A stretch of 64,000 nt of DNA, taken from assembly GCF_014170375.1 (NCBI RefSeq), contig NZ_LZZW01000010.1, positions 248,001-312,000 of the forward strand, written 5' to 3'. A model generated the notes under the pieces. The model was given only the letters and a program-made list of their open reading frames with translations. It was not told where the DNA came from and ran no database searches. Made by a program: the position numbers and the translations under genes. Each line of letters begins with the position of its first letter. Position 1 is the first letter of the stretch. Below, piece after piece: positions 42,483 through 50,662 of this stretch. The stretch comes from Variovorax sp. UMC13 (lineage in GTDB: Bacteria; Pseudomonadota; Gammaproteobacteria; Burkholderiales; Burkholderiaceae_C).

Positions 42483-43412
42483 TCAAGGCGCGGACGGCGC
42501 GGCCACGCGCGCCGCGGGCCGCAGCGTGGTGACGAAGAAGCCGAGCAGGATCAGCACGATGCCCGCGACATGGAAGGCGCGCACCGGCTCGCCCAGCGCC
42601 ACGAAGGCCAGCAGCGCGGTGAACAGCGCGACGAGGTGGAAGGACACGCCGGTCACCGTGGCGCCGAGCGTCGCGACGCAGCGGTTCCAGAGGATGAAGG
42701 CGAACAGCGAGGCGAAGATGCCGATGTAGAGGACCGCCCCGAGCGAGGCCGGATCGCTCGGGATGCGCGCCCCGCGCGCGAGCTCGAGGGCCCAGAAGGG
42801 CATCAGCACCAGCAGCCCCGTGGCCATGGTCGCCAGCAGGAACACCAGCGGGCTGATCGCGGCCGGCTTGCGGCGCAGCAGCACCGAGTAGACCGCGTAG
42901 TTGGCGACCGCCAGGATCACCAGCAGCTCGCCGCCGTCGAAGCGCAGCGCCGCCAGGCTGGCCATGTCGCCGCGCGCCACGATCCAGGTCACGCCCACGA
43001 AGGAGATGGCGATGCCGGCCAGCGTCTTCCAGGTGATGCGCTCGACGCCGAGCAGCACCGCGGCCAGCGGGACCATGAGCGGCAGCGTCGAGTTGAGGAA
43101 GGCGACGCTGGCGGCGGGCACGGTCTGCAAGGCCAGGTAGCCGAGCGCGTTGTAGCCGGCGATGCCGAAGGCGCCGCAGGCCGCGATCAGCCGCCAGTGC
43201 CTGGCCAGCAGCGCGCGCTCGCGCCAGGCCTGCCGCCAGACGAAAGGCGCCAGCACGGCCAGCGCCACGACCCACCGGCCGACCGCCAGCGACACCGGCG
43301 GAAAGACCGGCCCGAGCGCCCGGCCCAGCACCAGGTTGCCGGCCCAGAAGGCGGGCGGCAGCCACAACAGCCAGAGCGGACGCGCCCACAGGGCGAGCAG
43401 TGCGTTGCGCAT
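42483..43412 (-). CDS. EamA-family (DMT superfamily) membrane exporter
   Basis: A 309-residue transporter of two EamA halves with about ten membrane helices. First half: PPAFWAGNLVLGRAL, PPVSLAVGRWVVAL, ALGYLALQTVPAASVAFLNS and LLGVERITWKTLAGI. Second half: ILAVANYAVYSVLLRR and TGVSFHLVALFTALLAFVALGEP. DMT exporters of this class commonly export amino acids or other metabolites. The ATG overlaps the stop of the AlaX-like gene (ATGA), and an AraC regulator lies upstream on the same strand. Confidence 0.93.
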   Translation of the reverse strand: MRNALLALWARPLWLLWLPPAFWAGNLVLGRALGPVFPPVSLAVGRWVVALAVLAPFVWRQAWRERALLARHWRLIAACGAFGIAGYNALGYLALQTVPAASVAFLNSTLPLMVPLAAVLLGVERITWKTLAGIAISFVGVTWIVARGDMASLAALRFDGGELLVILAVANYAVYSVLLRRKPAAISPLVFLLATMATGLLVLMPFWALELARGARIPSDPASLGAVLYIGIFASLFAFILWNRCVATLGATVTGVSFHLVALFTALLAFVALGEPVRAFHVAGIVLILLGFFVTTLRPAARVAAPSAP

Positions 43413-43807
43413 CACCGCTCCTGCAGCCCGATGCGGACCCTGCGGTTGGAACGCCCCTTGTTCTCGATCTTGAGGATGCGGATCGGGCGCGAGGCGCCGG
43501 TGGAGTCCAGGTGCGTACCGCCGCAGGCCTGGCGGTCGAGCCCGGCGATCTCGACGATGCGGACCAGGCCTTCGGGCGACGGCGGCGGCGTCACCGAGCG
43601 GGAGCGCAGCAGCCCCTTCTCGGCGTGGGCGGCGTTCAGGAGCAGGTCGCTCGCCGCCACCGCCAGGTCCTGGGCCAGCACGTCGTTTCCGCCGCCACCG
43701 GGGTAGAAAGGATGCCGGGAGAGCCGCACCGCACCGGGCCGCGCCCCGATGACCGTGGCATCGAGCGTGAGAATGTCGGGATGGTCCTGGCAGAAGCGTC
43801 GCGTCAT
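43412..43807 (-). CDS. Short AlaX-like alanyl-tRNA editing domain protein, apparently incomplete
   Basis: A 131-residue protein. FYPGGGGND near residue 34 and the C-terminal CGGTHLDSTGASRPIRIL...KGRSNRRVRIGL are hallmarks of AlaX and the AlaRS editing domain, which deacylate Ser- or Gly-tRNA(Ala). The HxxxH half of the zinc site (HTAxHLL in relatives) is missing between these two blocks. The protein is also shorter than AlaX-S (about 157). It could be an inactive or repurposed editing domain, or a specialised hydrolase. It is coupled to the EamA gene downstream. Confidence 0.7.
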   Translation of the reverse strand: MTRRFCQDHPDILTLDATVIGARPGAVRLSRHPFYPGGGGNDVLAQDLAVAASDLLLNAAHAEKGLLRSRSVTPPPSPEGLVRIVEIAGLDRQACGGTHLDSTGASRPIRILKIENKGRSNRRVRIGLQER

Positions 43808-43888
43808 GGGTCACCTTGCTGATGGACCTCAGCATGGCAGGACCGCGCGAAACGCTATTGGTCGGAATTGAGGGTGGCGCGACGAATC

Positions 43889-44788
43889 TCAGCGCGCCCG
43901 CGCGTCCACATACTGGCGCGGCGTCATGCCGAAGGTGCGCTTGAAGTGCTTGTTCATCGCGCTCTGGTCGCAGAAGCCGGCGGCCAGCGCCGCTTCGACG
44001 AAGGACTGGCCCGCCTGCAGCCCGCGCAGCGCGGCCCTGAGGCGCAGCTGCGTCAGGTAGGCGTGCGGCGTCAGGCCCAGCGTGCGCTTGAACGCCACGA
44101 TCAGCTGGAACGGCGTCAGGCCCGCGGCCGCGCCCATCTGCTCGAGGCTCAGGCTCTGCGCATGGCCATCGCGCAGCAGTTCCAGCACCGGCGCGAGCGC
44201 GGCCTTGTCCCTGGGCGCCTGGGGCATGCGGCGCGCCGCCTGCCCGTGCCGCTGCAGCAGGTCGCCGAAGGTGCGCACGAGCAGCTCGCGTTGCAGCAGC
44301 GTGTCCTGTGCGTCTGCGTCCAGCAGGCGATGCAGCGCCGTCAGCCGCGCGACGAGGTCCGTGTCGGGCACGGTGTTGGCGGTGAAATAGCCGGGCCGGT
44401 CGAGGCCGAGGGCGCCAAGCAGCTCTCGCATGGCCGGTTCGGCCAGGTAGAAGGCGCGGTAGCGCCAGCGCGCGCTGCCGCCCATCCGGCCCGAATGCGG
44501 CTCGGACGGGTTGAAGACCAGCAGCGCGCCGGGGTGGGCGATGTCCGTGCGTCCCCGGCTCCTGAACTCCGAACCGCCCGCTTCCGTCACCGCGACGACG
44601 AGGGAGTCGTGCACATGGGGCGCGTAGTCGTGCGTGGTGAAGTCCGCCTGCAGCAGGTCCATGCCCGGCAGGCCAGGCGCATGCCGGTAGCGGGAGGTGT
44701 TGCGAGGGTCCAGGCGGGCCAAAGGGAAGGTCCTTTCCAAGCCGCGGCGCCACGCGGTGCCGTGCGTGGGATGGTAGCGCCCGCGCAC
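43889..44788 (-). CDS. AraC-family transcriptional regulator (cupin plus helix-turn-helix)
   Basis: Up to 299 residues. An N-terminal cupin (AraC_binding, FTTHDYAPHVHDSLVVAV, VFNPSEPHSGR) is followed by the C-terminal double helix-turn-helix (SLEQMGAAAGLTPFQLIVAFKR, then EAALAAGFCDQSAMNKHFKR and GMTPRQYVDARA). It is probably the regulator of the downstream AlaX-like and EamA genes, an arrangement common for amino-acid exporters. The start is uncertain: GTG 44788, or TTG 44722 with GGAAAGGA upstream. Confidence 0.88.
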   Translation of the reverse strand: MRGRYHPTHGTAWRRGLERTFPLARLDPRNTSRYRHAPGLPGMDLLQADFTTHDYAPHVHDSLVVAVTEAGGSEFRSRGRTDIAHPGALLVFNPSEPHSGRMGGSARWRYRAFYLAEPAMRELLGALGLDRPGYFTANTVPDTDLVARLTALHRLLDADAQDTLLQRELLVRTFGDLLQRHGQAARRMPQAPRDKAALAPVLELLRDGHAQSLSLEQMGAAAGLTPFQLIVAFKRTLGLTPHAYLTQLRLRAALRGLQAGQSFVEAALAAGFCDQSAMNKHFKRTFGMTPRQYVDARAR

Positions 44789-44810
44789 CGGTACCCCGCC
44801 GGCATCGCCG

Positions 44811-44996
44811 CTAGCGCGGCTTGCGCACCCAGCCGAACCAGACGCACACGCCGACCGGGATGCCCAGCGTGAGCCAGGCCAGCATGTCGCCCGCGCCGCC
44901 GTCGCTGAACAGCGCGGAGATCAGGCCCACCGTGGTCAGCAGGCCCAGCGCGATAGGCCAGCCCCAGAGTTTCCAGAACGCATGCTTGGGCTTCAC
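44811..44996 (-). CDS. Small two-helix membrane protein of the siderophore-uptake operon
   Basis: A 61-residue protein starting with GTG that overlaps the PepSY gene stop as GTGA, with GGAG 7 nt upstream. Two hydrophobic helices (WGWPIALGLLTTVGLISAL and MLAWLTLGIPVGVCVWFGW) are joined by a DGGAGD loop; the tail is basic. It has no recognised domain. Small membrane proteins of this kind often sit beside TonB receptor and PepSY genes. An inner-membrane helper is inferred from context only. Confidence 0.75.
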   Translation of the reverse strand: MKPKHAFWKLWGWPIALGLLTTVGLISALFSDGGAGDMLAWLTLGIPVGVCVWFGWVRKPR

Positions 44997-46165
44997 GAGC
45001 GGATCTCCTTGAGGGCGGGCGCGGCCTGCGGCGGGGCGGCCAGGGCCTCCCTGCTCTTGGGCAGGGGCACGCTGTTGCCGCGCTTGAGCCACAGGTAGAG
45101 GCCGCTGCCCAGCACGATGATGGTCGCGATGTCGAGCAGCGCCCAGAGGATCTGCATCGGCATGCCGCCGTAGTCGCCGAAGTGCAGCGGCTGCGACACG
45201 AGCAGCGCCGTCAGGTACCAGGGCAGCTTGGGCGCGGCCGTGACCTCGGCGGTCTTGGCGTCGACCAGCACCGGCTGCAGCAGCTTGGAGGTGAAGGGCT
45301 CGTTGCCCTTGAGGAACACCGTCGTGTGGTGCGGGCTCGAGAAGGCCGTGCCCGGGAAGGCGATGAAGGACAGCTTGGAGTGCGGCGCGACCGCGTAGGC
45401 CGCGTCCAGCGACTTCTGCACCGACGCGCGCTCGCCCACCGCCACCACCGGCTGGTCCTTGTAGGGCGCGAGCAGCGCGCTCAACTGGTCGTACTGCCAG
45501 TACTTGATCACCAGGTCGGCCCAGGTGTTGATCATGCCGGTGCCGCCGACCACGAAGGCCCAGACCAGGGTGACGATGCCCAGCAGGTTGTGCAGGTCCA
45601 GCCACTTCAGGCGCGGGCGCTTGTCGTGCCGCACCGTGCCGAACTCGAGCTTGCGCATGAAGGGCGCGTAGAGCACCACGCCCGAGACGATGGCCACCAG
45701 CAGCAGCAGGCCCATGAAGCCCAGGAACAGCTTGCCCGGCAGGCCCGCGAACAGATCGACGTGCAGCTTGAACATCACGTACATGAAGCCCTCGTCGAAC
45801 TTGGGCTGCGCCAGCACCTCGGCCGTGCGCGCGTCGACCGCCACCGACTTGAAATCGTCGGTGGGCGCGGGCGTGGGCGTGAGCGTGACGAACCACAGGC
45901 CGTCGTCGTCTTCCGGCTGCGAGACGAACTGCACCACGCGATCGGGGTGCTTCGACTTGGCGACCTCGAGCACGCGGTCCAGGCTCACGCGCGGCGTGCC
46001 GGCCGGCATCTTCGGCGCCTCGATCTCGGTGCCCAGCAGGTGGCCGATCTCATGGTGGAAGATCAGCGGCAGCCCGGTGAGGCACAGCAGCAGCATGAAC
46101 ACGGTGCAGACCAGGCTGCTCCACTTGTGGACCCAGGCCCAGGTCTTGATTCTTCGGCTGTTCAT
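44993..46165 (-). CDS. PepSY-associated membrane protein (iron-uptake-linked)
   Basis: A 390-residue inner-membrane protein of the PepSY_TM/PiuB group. Helix 1 (WSSLVCTVFMLLLCLTGLPLIF, with HHEIG after it) is followed by a periplasmic PepSY domain, two central helices (KLFLGFMGLLLLVAIVSGVVLY, then WLDLHNLLGIVTLVWAFVVG) and a last helix near the C-terminus. Conserved His residues (HHEIGH, LHNLLG, HFGDYGG) suggest a haem- or metal-linked reductase role for ferri-siderophores, as proposed for this family. ATG 46165 lies 34 bp after the TonB receptor stop, so they share an operon. Confidence 0.9.
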   Translation of the reverse strand: MNSRRIKTWAWVHKWSSLVCTVFMLLLCLTGLPLIFHHEIGHLLGTEIEAPKMPAGTPRVSLDRVLEVAKSKHPDRVVQFVSQPEDDDGLWFVTLTPTPAPTDDFKSVAVDARTAEVLAQPKFDEGFMYVMFKLHVDLFAGLPGKLFLGFMGLLLLVAIVSGVVLYAPFMRKLEFGTVRHDKRPRLKWLDLHNLLGIVTLVWAFVVGGTGMINTWADLVIKYWQYDQLSALLAPYKDQPVVAVGERASVQKSLDAAYAVAPHSKLSFIAFPGTAFSSPHHTTVFLKGNEPFTSKLLQPVLVDAKTAEVTAAPKLPWYLTALLVSQPLHFGDYGGMPMQILWALLDIATIIVLGSGLYLWLKRGNSVPLPKSREALAAPPQAAPALKEIRS

Positions 46166-46199
46166 CGTGGTCTTCTTTGGGAGTTTTTTCAGTCGCGGA

Positions 46200-48284
46200 T
46201 CAGAAACGGTAGGTGGCGCTGGCCACCACCTCCCGGCCCTTGCCGTACCAGCAGTCGCCCCGCGCCAGGCAGGTGCTGAAGTAGGTCTTGTCGGTGGCGT
46301 TGTTGACGTTGAGCGCATAGCGCCACTTCGCAGTGTCGTAGGCCAGCACCAGATCGAGCAGCGCGACGCTGGGGATGTTCGGGCCGTAGCCGCCGTAGGA
46401 CGTGTCGCGGAAGCTGCTCAGGTAGCGCACGCCCGCGCCGGCCGAGAAGCCGGTGGTGCCGGCGATCGCGAAACGGTACTTGGCCCAGACGCTGGCCTGG
46501 TGCCTGGGCACGCCTTCGATCTCCTTGTCGAGATCGCTGTAGGTGTAGTTCGCGATCAGGTCGAGGTCGCGGCCGATCGAGCCCTTGGCCTCGAGCTCCA
46601 CACCACGGCTCTTGGTTTCGCCCAGCTGGTTGAAGGTGTTCGGCATCGGCTGGACGATCTGGTTCTTCTCGCGCAGGTCGTAGACCGCGGCGCTGTAGGC
46701 CATGGCACGGCCCTGGGGCTCGTACTTGAGGCCGGCCTCCCACTGCTCGCCCCGCAGCGGCTTGAAGACCTGGCCCATGCGCGGCGATTGCGGCGTGAAC
46801 GACTCGGTGTAGCTCAGGTACGGCGACCAGCCCGACGGCAGCACATACATCGCGGCAAAGCGCTTGGTGGTGGCGCTGGTCGTCTGGTCCTCGCTGCCGG
46901 CCACGCCGGACACGGCCCGGTCGTGGCGCAGGCCGGCCAGGAAGATCCACTGCTTCCACTTGAGCTGGTCCTGCGCGTAGACGCCGCTGTTGCGCTGCGT
47001 GGTGCGCGGCAGGTCGGAGCGCACGGGCTCGACGAAGTTGCCGTAGACCGGCGCGTAGGCGTCGATGAAACTGTAGTTGCTGCCGCTCGCGACGTTCTCC
47101 CGCTGGCGCGAGAAGTCGGCGCCCAGCAGCAGCGTGTGCTGCACCTCGCCGGTGGCGAAGTGGGCCTCGGCATGGTTGTCGATCGCGGCGAGCCGGTTGC
47201 GGGTCGACGAACTGTCGCCCACGCGGCCCAGCAGGCGCTTGTTGATCGGGTCCGCCCCCCAGCCGCCGGTGAGGGTGAAGAAATCGCCGTAGTGGTAACG
47301 GCTGTCGTTGTCGTTGCTGGCGAGGCGGAAGTTCTGCCGCACCGTCCAGGTGTCGTTGAAGCGGTGCTCGAACAGCCAGCCGAAGCTCTTGCGCTCGCTG
47401 TTGTAGTAATCGCCGGGCTCGCCGATGAAGCGGCTCGCGGGGATGCGGCCGTTGGGGTTGGGCTGGATGGTGCCTTCCCAGGGCAGGAACTGCGAGCTCG
47501 AGCCGCTCTTGTCCTTTTGCCACAGCGCCTGCAGCGTGAGCGAGGTGGCCGCGCTCGGGCGCCAGGTCAGCGAGGGCGCGATCAGGCTGCGGTCGTCGGG
47601 CACGTGGTCGACCTGCGTGTCGGCATTTCGGTGCAGCGCGACCAGCCGGTACGACCAGTCGCCGTCCGCGCTTAGCGCGCCGGTCAGGTCGGCCTGGACC
47701 TGCTTGCGGCCCCAGTTGCCGAACTGCACGCCGACCTCGCGCTGCGTCTCGACCTGCGGCCGCTTGCTGACCATGTTGACGATGCCGGCCGCGGTGCCCG
47801 AGCCGAACAGCATGCCCGCGGGGCCGCGCAGCACCTCGAGCCGCTCCAGCGTGTAGGGCTCGGTGCGCGTGGTGCTGGTGTAGTAGCCGTAGGCCTGGCG
47901 CAGGCCGTCGAGGAACACGGTCGGCTCGCTGCCGCGGATGCGCACCGAGTCGGTCCGCGCGTCGAGGCCGTAGGCGTCGGAGCGCACGCCGGCGGCGTAG
48001 CCCAGCGCGTCCTGCAGGCTGGTCGCGCCCTGGTCGACGATCTGGTCGCGGGTCACGACGGTGACGGCCTGCGGCGTCTCGGCCAGCGGCGTGTCGGTCT
48101 TGGTCGCGGTGACGGCGTTCTTCGCCCGGTAACCGATCACGGCCGAGGTGGCGGTCTCGCGCTCGGTGTTGGCGTCGACGCGCACCTCGGGCAGCGTGGC
48201 GCCGGCGCCTTGTGCAGCGGCCTGCAGCGAGAGAAGGCCGAGGGCGAGGGAGAGCGTCGAGCGACGGGCGAAGTGTGGCATCAT
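46200..48284 (-). CDS. TonB-dependent siderophore receptor
   Basis: A 694-residue outer-membrane receptor of the FhuA/FpvA type. A signal peptide (ends AAAQG) precedes a plug domain (ETPQAVTVVTRDQI, LGYAAGVRSD, IRGSEPTVFLDG, LRGPAGMLFGSGTAAGIVN) and a 22-strand barrel ending in ASATYRF, with the C-terminal Phe needed for assembly. Cys in FSTCLARGDCW near the C-terminus may form a disulphide. ATG 48284 has GGTGA 8 nt upstream; a GTG at 48296 is also open. A Fur box lies 22 bp upstream, so iron starvation should induce it. The siderophore cannot be told from sequence; no synthesis genes are nearby. Confidence 0.95.
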   Translation of the reverse strand: MMPHFARRSTLSLALGLLSLQAAAQGAGATLPEVRVDANTERETATSAVIGYRAKNAVTATKTDTPLAETPQAVTVVTRDQIVDQGATSLQDALGYAAGVRSDAYGLDARTDSVRIRGSEPTVFLDGLRQAYGYYTSTTRTEPYTLERLEVLRGPAGMLFGSGTAAGIVNMVSKRPQVETQREVGVQFGNWGRKQVQADLTGALSADGDWSYRLVALHRNADTQVDHVPDDRSLIAPSLTWRPSAATSLTLQALWQKDKSGSSSQFLPWEGTIQPNPNGRIPASRFIGEPGDYYNSERKSFGWLFEHRFNDTWTVRQNFRLASNDNDSRYHYGDFFTLTGGWGADPINKRLLGRVGDSSSTRNRLAAIDNHAEAHFATGEVQHTLLLGADFSRQRENVASGSNYSFIDAYAPVYGNFVEPVRSDLPRTTQRNSGVYAQDQLKWKQWIFLAGLRHDRAVSGVAGSEDQTTSATTKRFAAMYVLPSGWSPYLSYTESFTPQSPRMGQVFKPLRGEQWEAGLKYEPQGRAMAYSAAVYDLREKNQIVQPMPNTFNQLGETKSRGVELEAKGSIGRDLDLIANYTYSDLDKEIEGVPRHQASVWAKYRFAIAGTTGFSAGAGVRYLSSFRDTSYGGYGPNIPSVALLDLVLAYDTAKWRYALNVNNATDKTYFSTCLARGDCWYGKGREVVASATYRF

Positions 48285-48305
48285 GCGAATCGTCACCGAT
48301 GGTTA

Positions 48306-48324
48306 AATGAGAAAGATTCGCATT
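48306..48324 (-). promoter_or_regulatory. Fur box
   Basis: AATGAGAAAGATTCGCATT is a 19-bp inverted repeat (arms AATGAGAAA and AATGCGAAT, 7 of 9 matches) placed just before the TonB receptor gene. The pattern fits betaproteobacterial Fur sites (AATGAGAAT-N-ATTCTCATT). Confidence 0.7.
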
Positions 48325-48390
48325 CTATCCAGCGGTCGGCCCTTGCGGCGCTGCGCACGCCGAAGCGTTGCATGGGCGCCTCAACGACTT

Positions 48391-48513
48391 AGAACGTGTG
48401 AAGGAGCCGTCGCGAGCGCGCCGAGCCTGTATCGAGGAGCGGAGCCGCACTTGCGTGCGGTGAGCACCGCAGATGCGGGATCGGCGTGCGCAGCAGGCTC
48501 ATTCGCACGTTCT
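48391..48513. repeat. 123-bp palindromic element with 18-bp terminal inverted repeats
   Basis: The ends AGAACGTGTGAAGGAGCC (48391-48408) and GGCTCATTCGCACGTTCT (48496-48513) are inverted repeats matching at 16 of 18 positions. Inside, CGCCGA and TCGGCG, and CCGCA and TGCGG, add further stem arms, so the whole can fold into a branched hairpin. It encodes no protein and has no transposase. It resembles a MITE or REP-type dispersed element. Its right end touches the stop codon of the alpha/beta hydrolase gene. Confidence 0.7.
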
Positions 48514-49340
48514 CAGCTCAATGCATGTTCCAGCAGCAGATCGACCTGCCGCCCCAGCGCACTGCCCGGCGCGACCAGCCGCTGCAGCAGGCTGAAGTGG
48601 TCGGTCCCGGGTTCGAAGTGCAGCGTGGAATGGTTGCCCATGGCCAGCCAGACCTCGTGCATGCGCCGGCTCTGTTCGCGCATGGCGGGCGTCTCGTCGG
48701 CCCCGGCGGCCAGCAGCAGCGGCGGGCCGTTCGACACCGCGCGGTAGAGCGGCGAAGCGGCCATGGCGCTGTCGGCATCGAGGCGCAGGTTCTCGTTGAG
48801 CGAGGTCCGGGCCAGCGGCACGAGGTCGTAGAGCCCGCTGAGCGCCAGCACCCCCGCCACCTCGACCGTGGGCAGGCCGCGCGCCGCCCAGTCGGTCAGC
48901 CCCATCTCCATCGCCAGGTGGCCGCCGGCGGAGTGGCCCGCGGCGATCAGCGGCAGCGCGGCGTCGGCATGGGCCAGCACGGCCGGCATGGCGCTGCGCA
49001 CGGTCTCGGTCAGCGCGGCCAGCGAGACGCTGGGGCACAGCGGGTAGTTGACCATCGCCACATGCAGCCCGCGCTGCACCAGCGAAGGCGCCACGAAGCG
49101 GAAGCCCGCCTTGTCGCGCCACTGCCAGTAGCCGGGGTGCAGGTAGACCAGCACGCCGCGCGCGCGCGGGCCGGCGTCGAAGAAATCGAAGGTGCAGCGT
49201 TCGCCGACGCCGTAGTGCAGGTCGAGCGTGCACGGGCCTTCGCGCACCGCCTCGGCGCTGCGCTGTTCGAATTCGGCGAACAGCGCGGGAAAGCCCGGCC
49301 GGGCCTGGCCCTTCAGGTATTCGTATTCAGGATCGTCCAT
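48513..49340 (-). CDS. Alpha/beta hydrolase, kynurenine-formamidase-like
   Basis: A 275-residue soluble alpha/beta hydrolase. The oxyanion motif is HPGYWQ (HGGYW type), and the nucleophile elbow is AAGHSAGGHLAMEM. The later Asp and His of the triad probably lie near AAGADETPAM and GTDHFSLLQ. Such proteins hydrolyse N-formylkynurenine or small esters. No tryptophan-degradation genes are here, so the substrate is open. ATG 49340 overlaps the upstream CNNM gene by 14 bp. The stop falls at the edge of the palindromic element. Confidence 0.88.
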   Translation of the reverse strand: MDDPEYEYLKGQARPGFPALFAEFEQRSAEAVREGPCTLDLHYGVGERCTFDFFDAGPRARGVLVYLHPGYWQWRDKAGFRFVAPSLVQRGLHVAMVNYPLCPSVSLAALTETVRSAMPAVLAHADAALPLIAAGHSAGGHLAMEMGLTDWAARGLPTVEVAGVLALSGLYDLVPLARTSLNENLRLDADSAMAASPLYRAVSNGPPLLLAAGADETPAMREQSRRMHEVWLAMGNHSTLHFEPGTDHFSLLQRLVAPGSALGRQVDLLLEHALS

Positions 49341-50640
49341 CGTCGCTCTCGGTGCTTGCATGGGCCACCACGCGGTCGATGCGGCGGCCTTCGAGGGCCG
49401 TGACCTCGAAGGTCCAGCCCGCGCATTCGATGCGCTCGCCCACGATCGGCAGCTGGCCCGACACGGCCATCAGCAGGCCGGCCACGGTGTTGTAGCGGCC
49501 GCGCTCCTCCTCGGGCAGCTCGCGGATCGCGAGCCGCGCGCGCAGCTCCGACACCGGCATCAGGCCGTCGAGCTCCCAGGCGCCGTCCTCGCGCTTGTGG
49601 GCCCAGGCGTCGGTGGTGGTGTTGGACTGCAGCTCGCCGGTGATGGCCTCGAGCAGGTCGCGCGGCGTCATCAGGCCCTGCACCACGCCGTACTCGTCGA
49701 CCACGAACACCAGCCGGCCGGCGCGCATGCGGAACTGCTCGAGCAGCTCCATGCCGGTGAGCGTCTCCGGCACGAAGGAGGCGGGCTGCGCCACGCCCTC
49801 GATGCTGCCCTCGTGCTGGGGGCCGAGCCGCAGCAGGTGCGCCACGCTGATCACGCCCACCACATCGTCGAGCGAGTTGCGGCACACCGGGTACCAGGAA
49901 TGCACCAGGTTGAGCGCGCCGGCGGCCGCCACCTTCTGCAGGCTGGAGGCCACGGTGTCGGTGGCGTCCAGCCACTCGATGTCGGCCCGCGGCACCATCA
50001 GCGAGCTCAGGCGGCGGTCGTCGAGGTGGAACACGTTGCGCACCATCTGGTGCTCGTGCATCTCGATCACGCCGGCGTCCACGCCCTCCTCCAGGCTGGC
50101 GGAGATCTCTTCCTCGGTCACGGTGCGCGCGGCGTTGGAGTCGATGCGCAGCAGCTTCAGGATCATCGCGGTGGCGCCCGACAGCAGCAGCACGAAGGGC
50201 TTGGCGCCGGTGGCCAGCGCGCGCATGGGCCGCGAGACGAAGCGCGCCACCGGTTCGGGGTAGAGCTGGCCGATGCGTTTGGGCACCAGCTCGCCGAAGA
50301 TGATGGTGAAGAAGGTGATGCAGGTCACGACCACCGCGGTCGAGGCCACGCTGGCCGTGCCGGCGCCCATGCCCGCGCCTTCCATCCAGACCGCCAGCGG
50401 CGCCGCGAAGGCGGCCTCGCCCACGATGCCGCTGAGCATGCCGATGGACGTGATGCCGATCTGCACACTCGACAGGAACTGGGTCGGGTCCTGCATCAGC
50501 TTGAGCGCCGCGGCGGCGCCGGCATCCCCTGTTTCGGCCAATGCGGCGAGCCGCGCGCGACGGCTGGTGGAAAGGGCCATTTCGGACATCGCGAACAACG
50601 CATTGAGCGTGGTCAGCAAGGCCAGCAGGAAAACATCCAT
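49327..50640 (-). CDS. CNNM/CorC-family membrane protein with CBS pair
   Basis: A 437-residue HlyC/CorC-type protein. A DUF21 membrane domain with about four helices (MDVFLLALLTTLNALFAMSEMAL and IIFGELVPKRIGQLY) is followed by two CBS domains (VMVPRADIEWLDATD-like SSLMVPRADIEWLD, and VFVVDEYGVVQGLMTPRDLLEAITGE) and a C-terminal CorC_HlyC domain (DGLMPVSELRARL, YNTVAGLLM). The family exports or regulates Mg2+ or Co2+. The start MDVFLLALL (50640) is family-typical. The earlier ATG at 50664 would overlap the apaH start. Confidence 0.9.
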   Translation of the reverse strand: MDVFLLALLTTLNALFAMSEMALSTSRRARLAALAETGDAGAAAALKLMQDPTQFLSSVQIGITSIGMLSGIVGEAAFAAPLAVWMEGAGMGAGTASVASTAVVVTCITFFTIIFGELVPKRIGQLYPEPVARFVSRPMRALATGAKPFVLLLSGATAMILKLLRIDSNAARTVTEEEISASLEEGVDAGVIEMHEHQMVRNVFHLDDRRLSSLMVPRADIEWLDATDTVASSLQKVAAAGALNLVHSWYPVCRNSLDDVVGVISVAHLLRLGPQHEGSIEGVAQPASFVPETLTGMELLEQFRMRAGRLVFVVDEYGVVQGLMTPRDLLEAITGELQSNTTTDAWAHKREDGAWELDGLMPVSELRARLAIRELPEEERGRYNTVAGLLMAVSGQLPIVGERIECAGWTFEVTALEGRRIDRVVAHASTESDDGRS

Positions 50641-50662
50641 GAACGAAGGAGAGAATGGGGAC

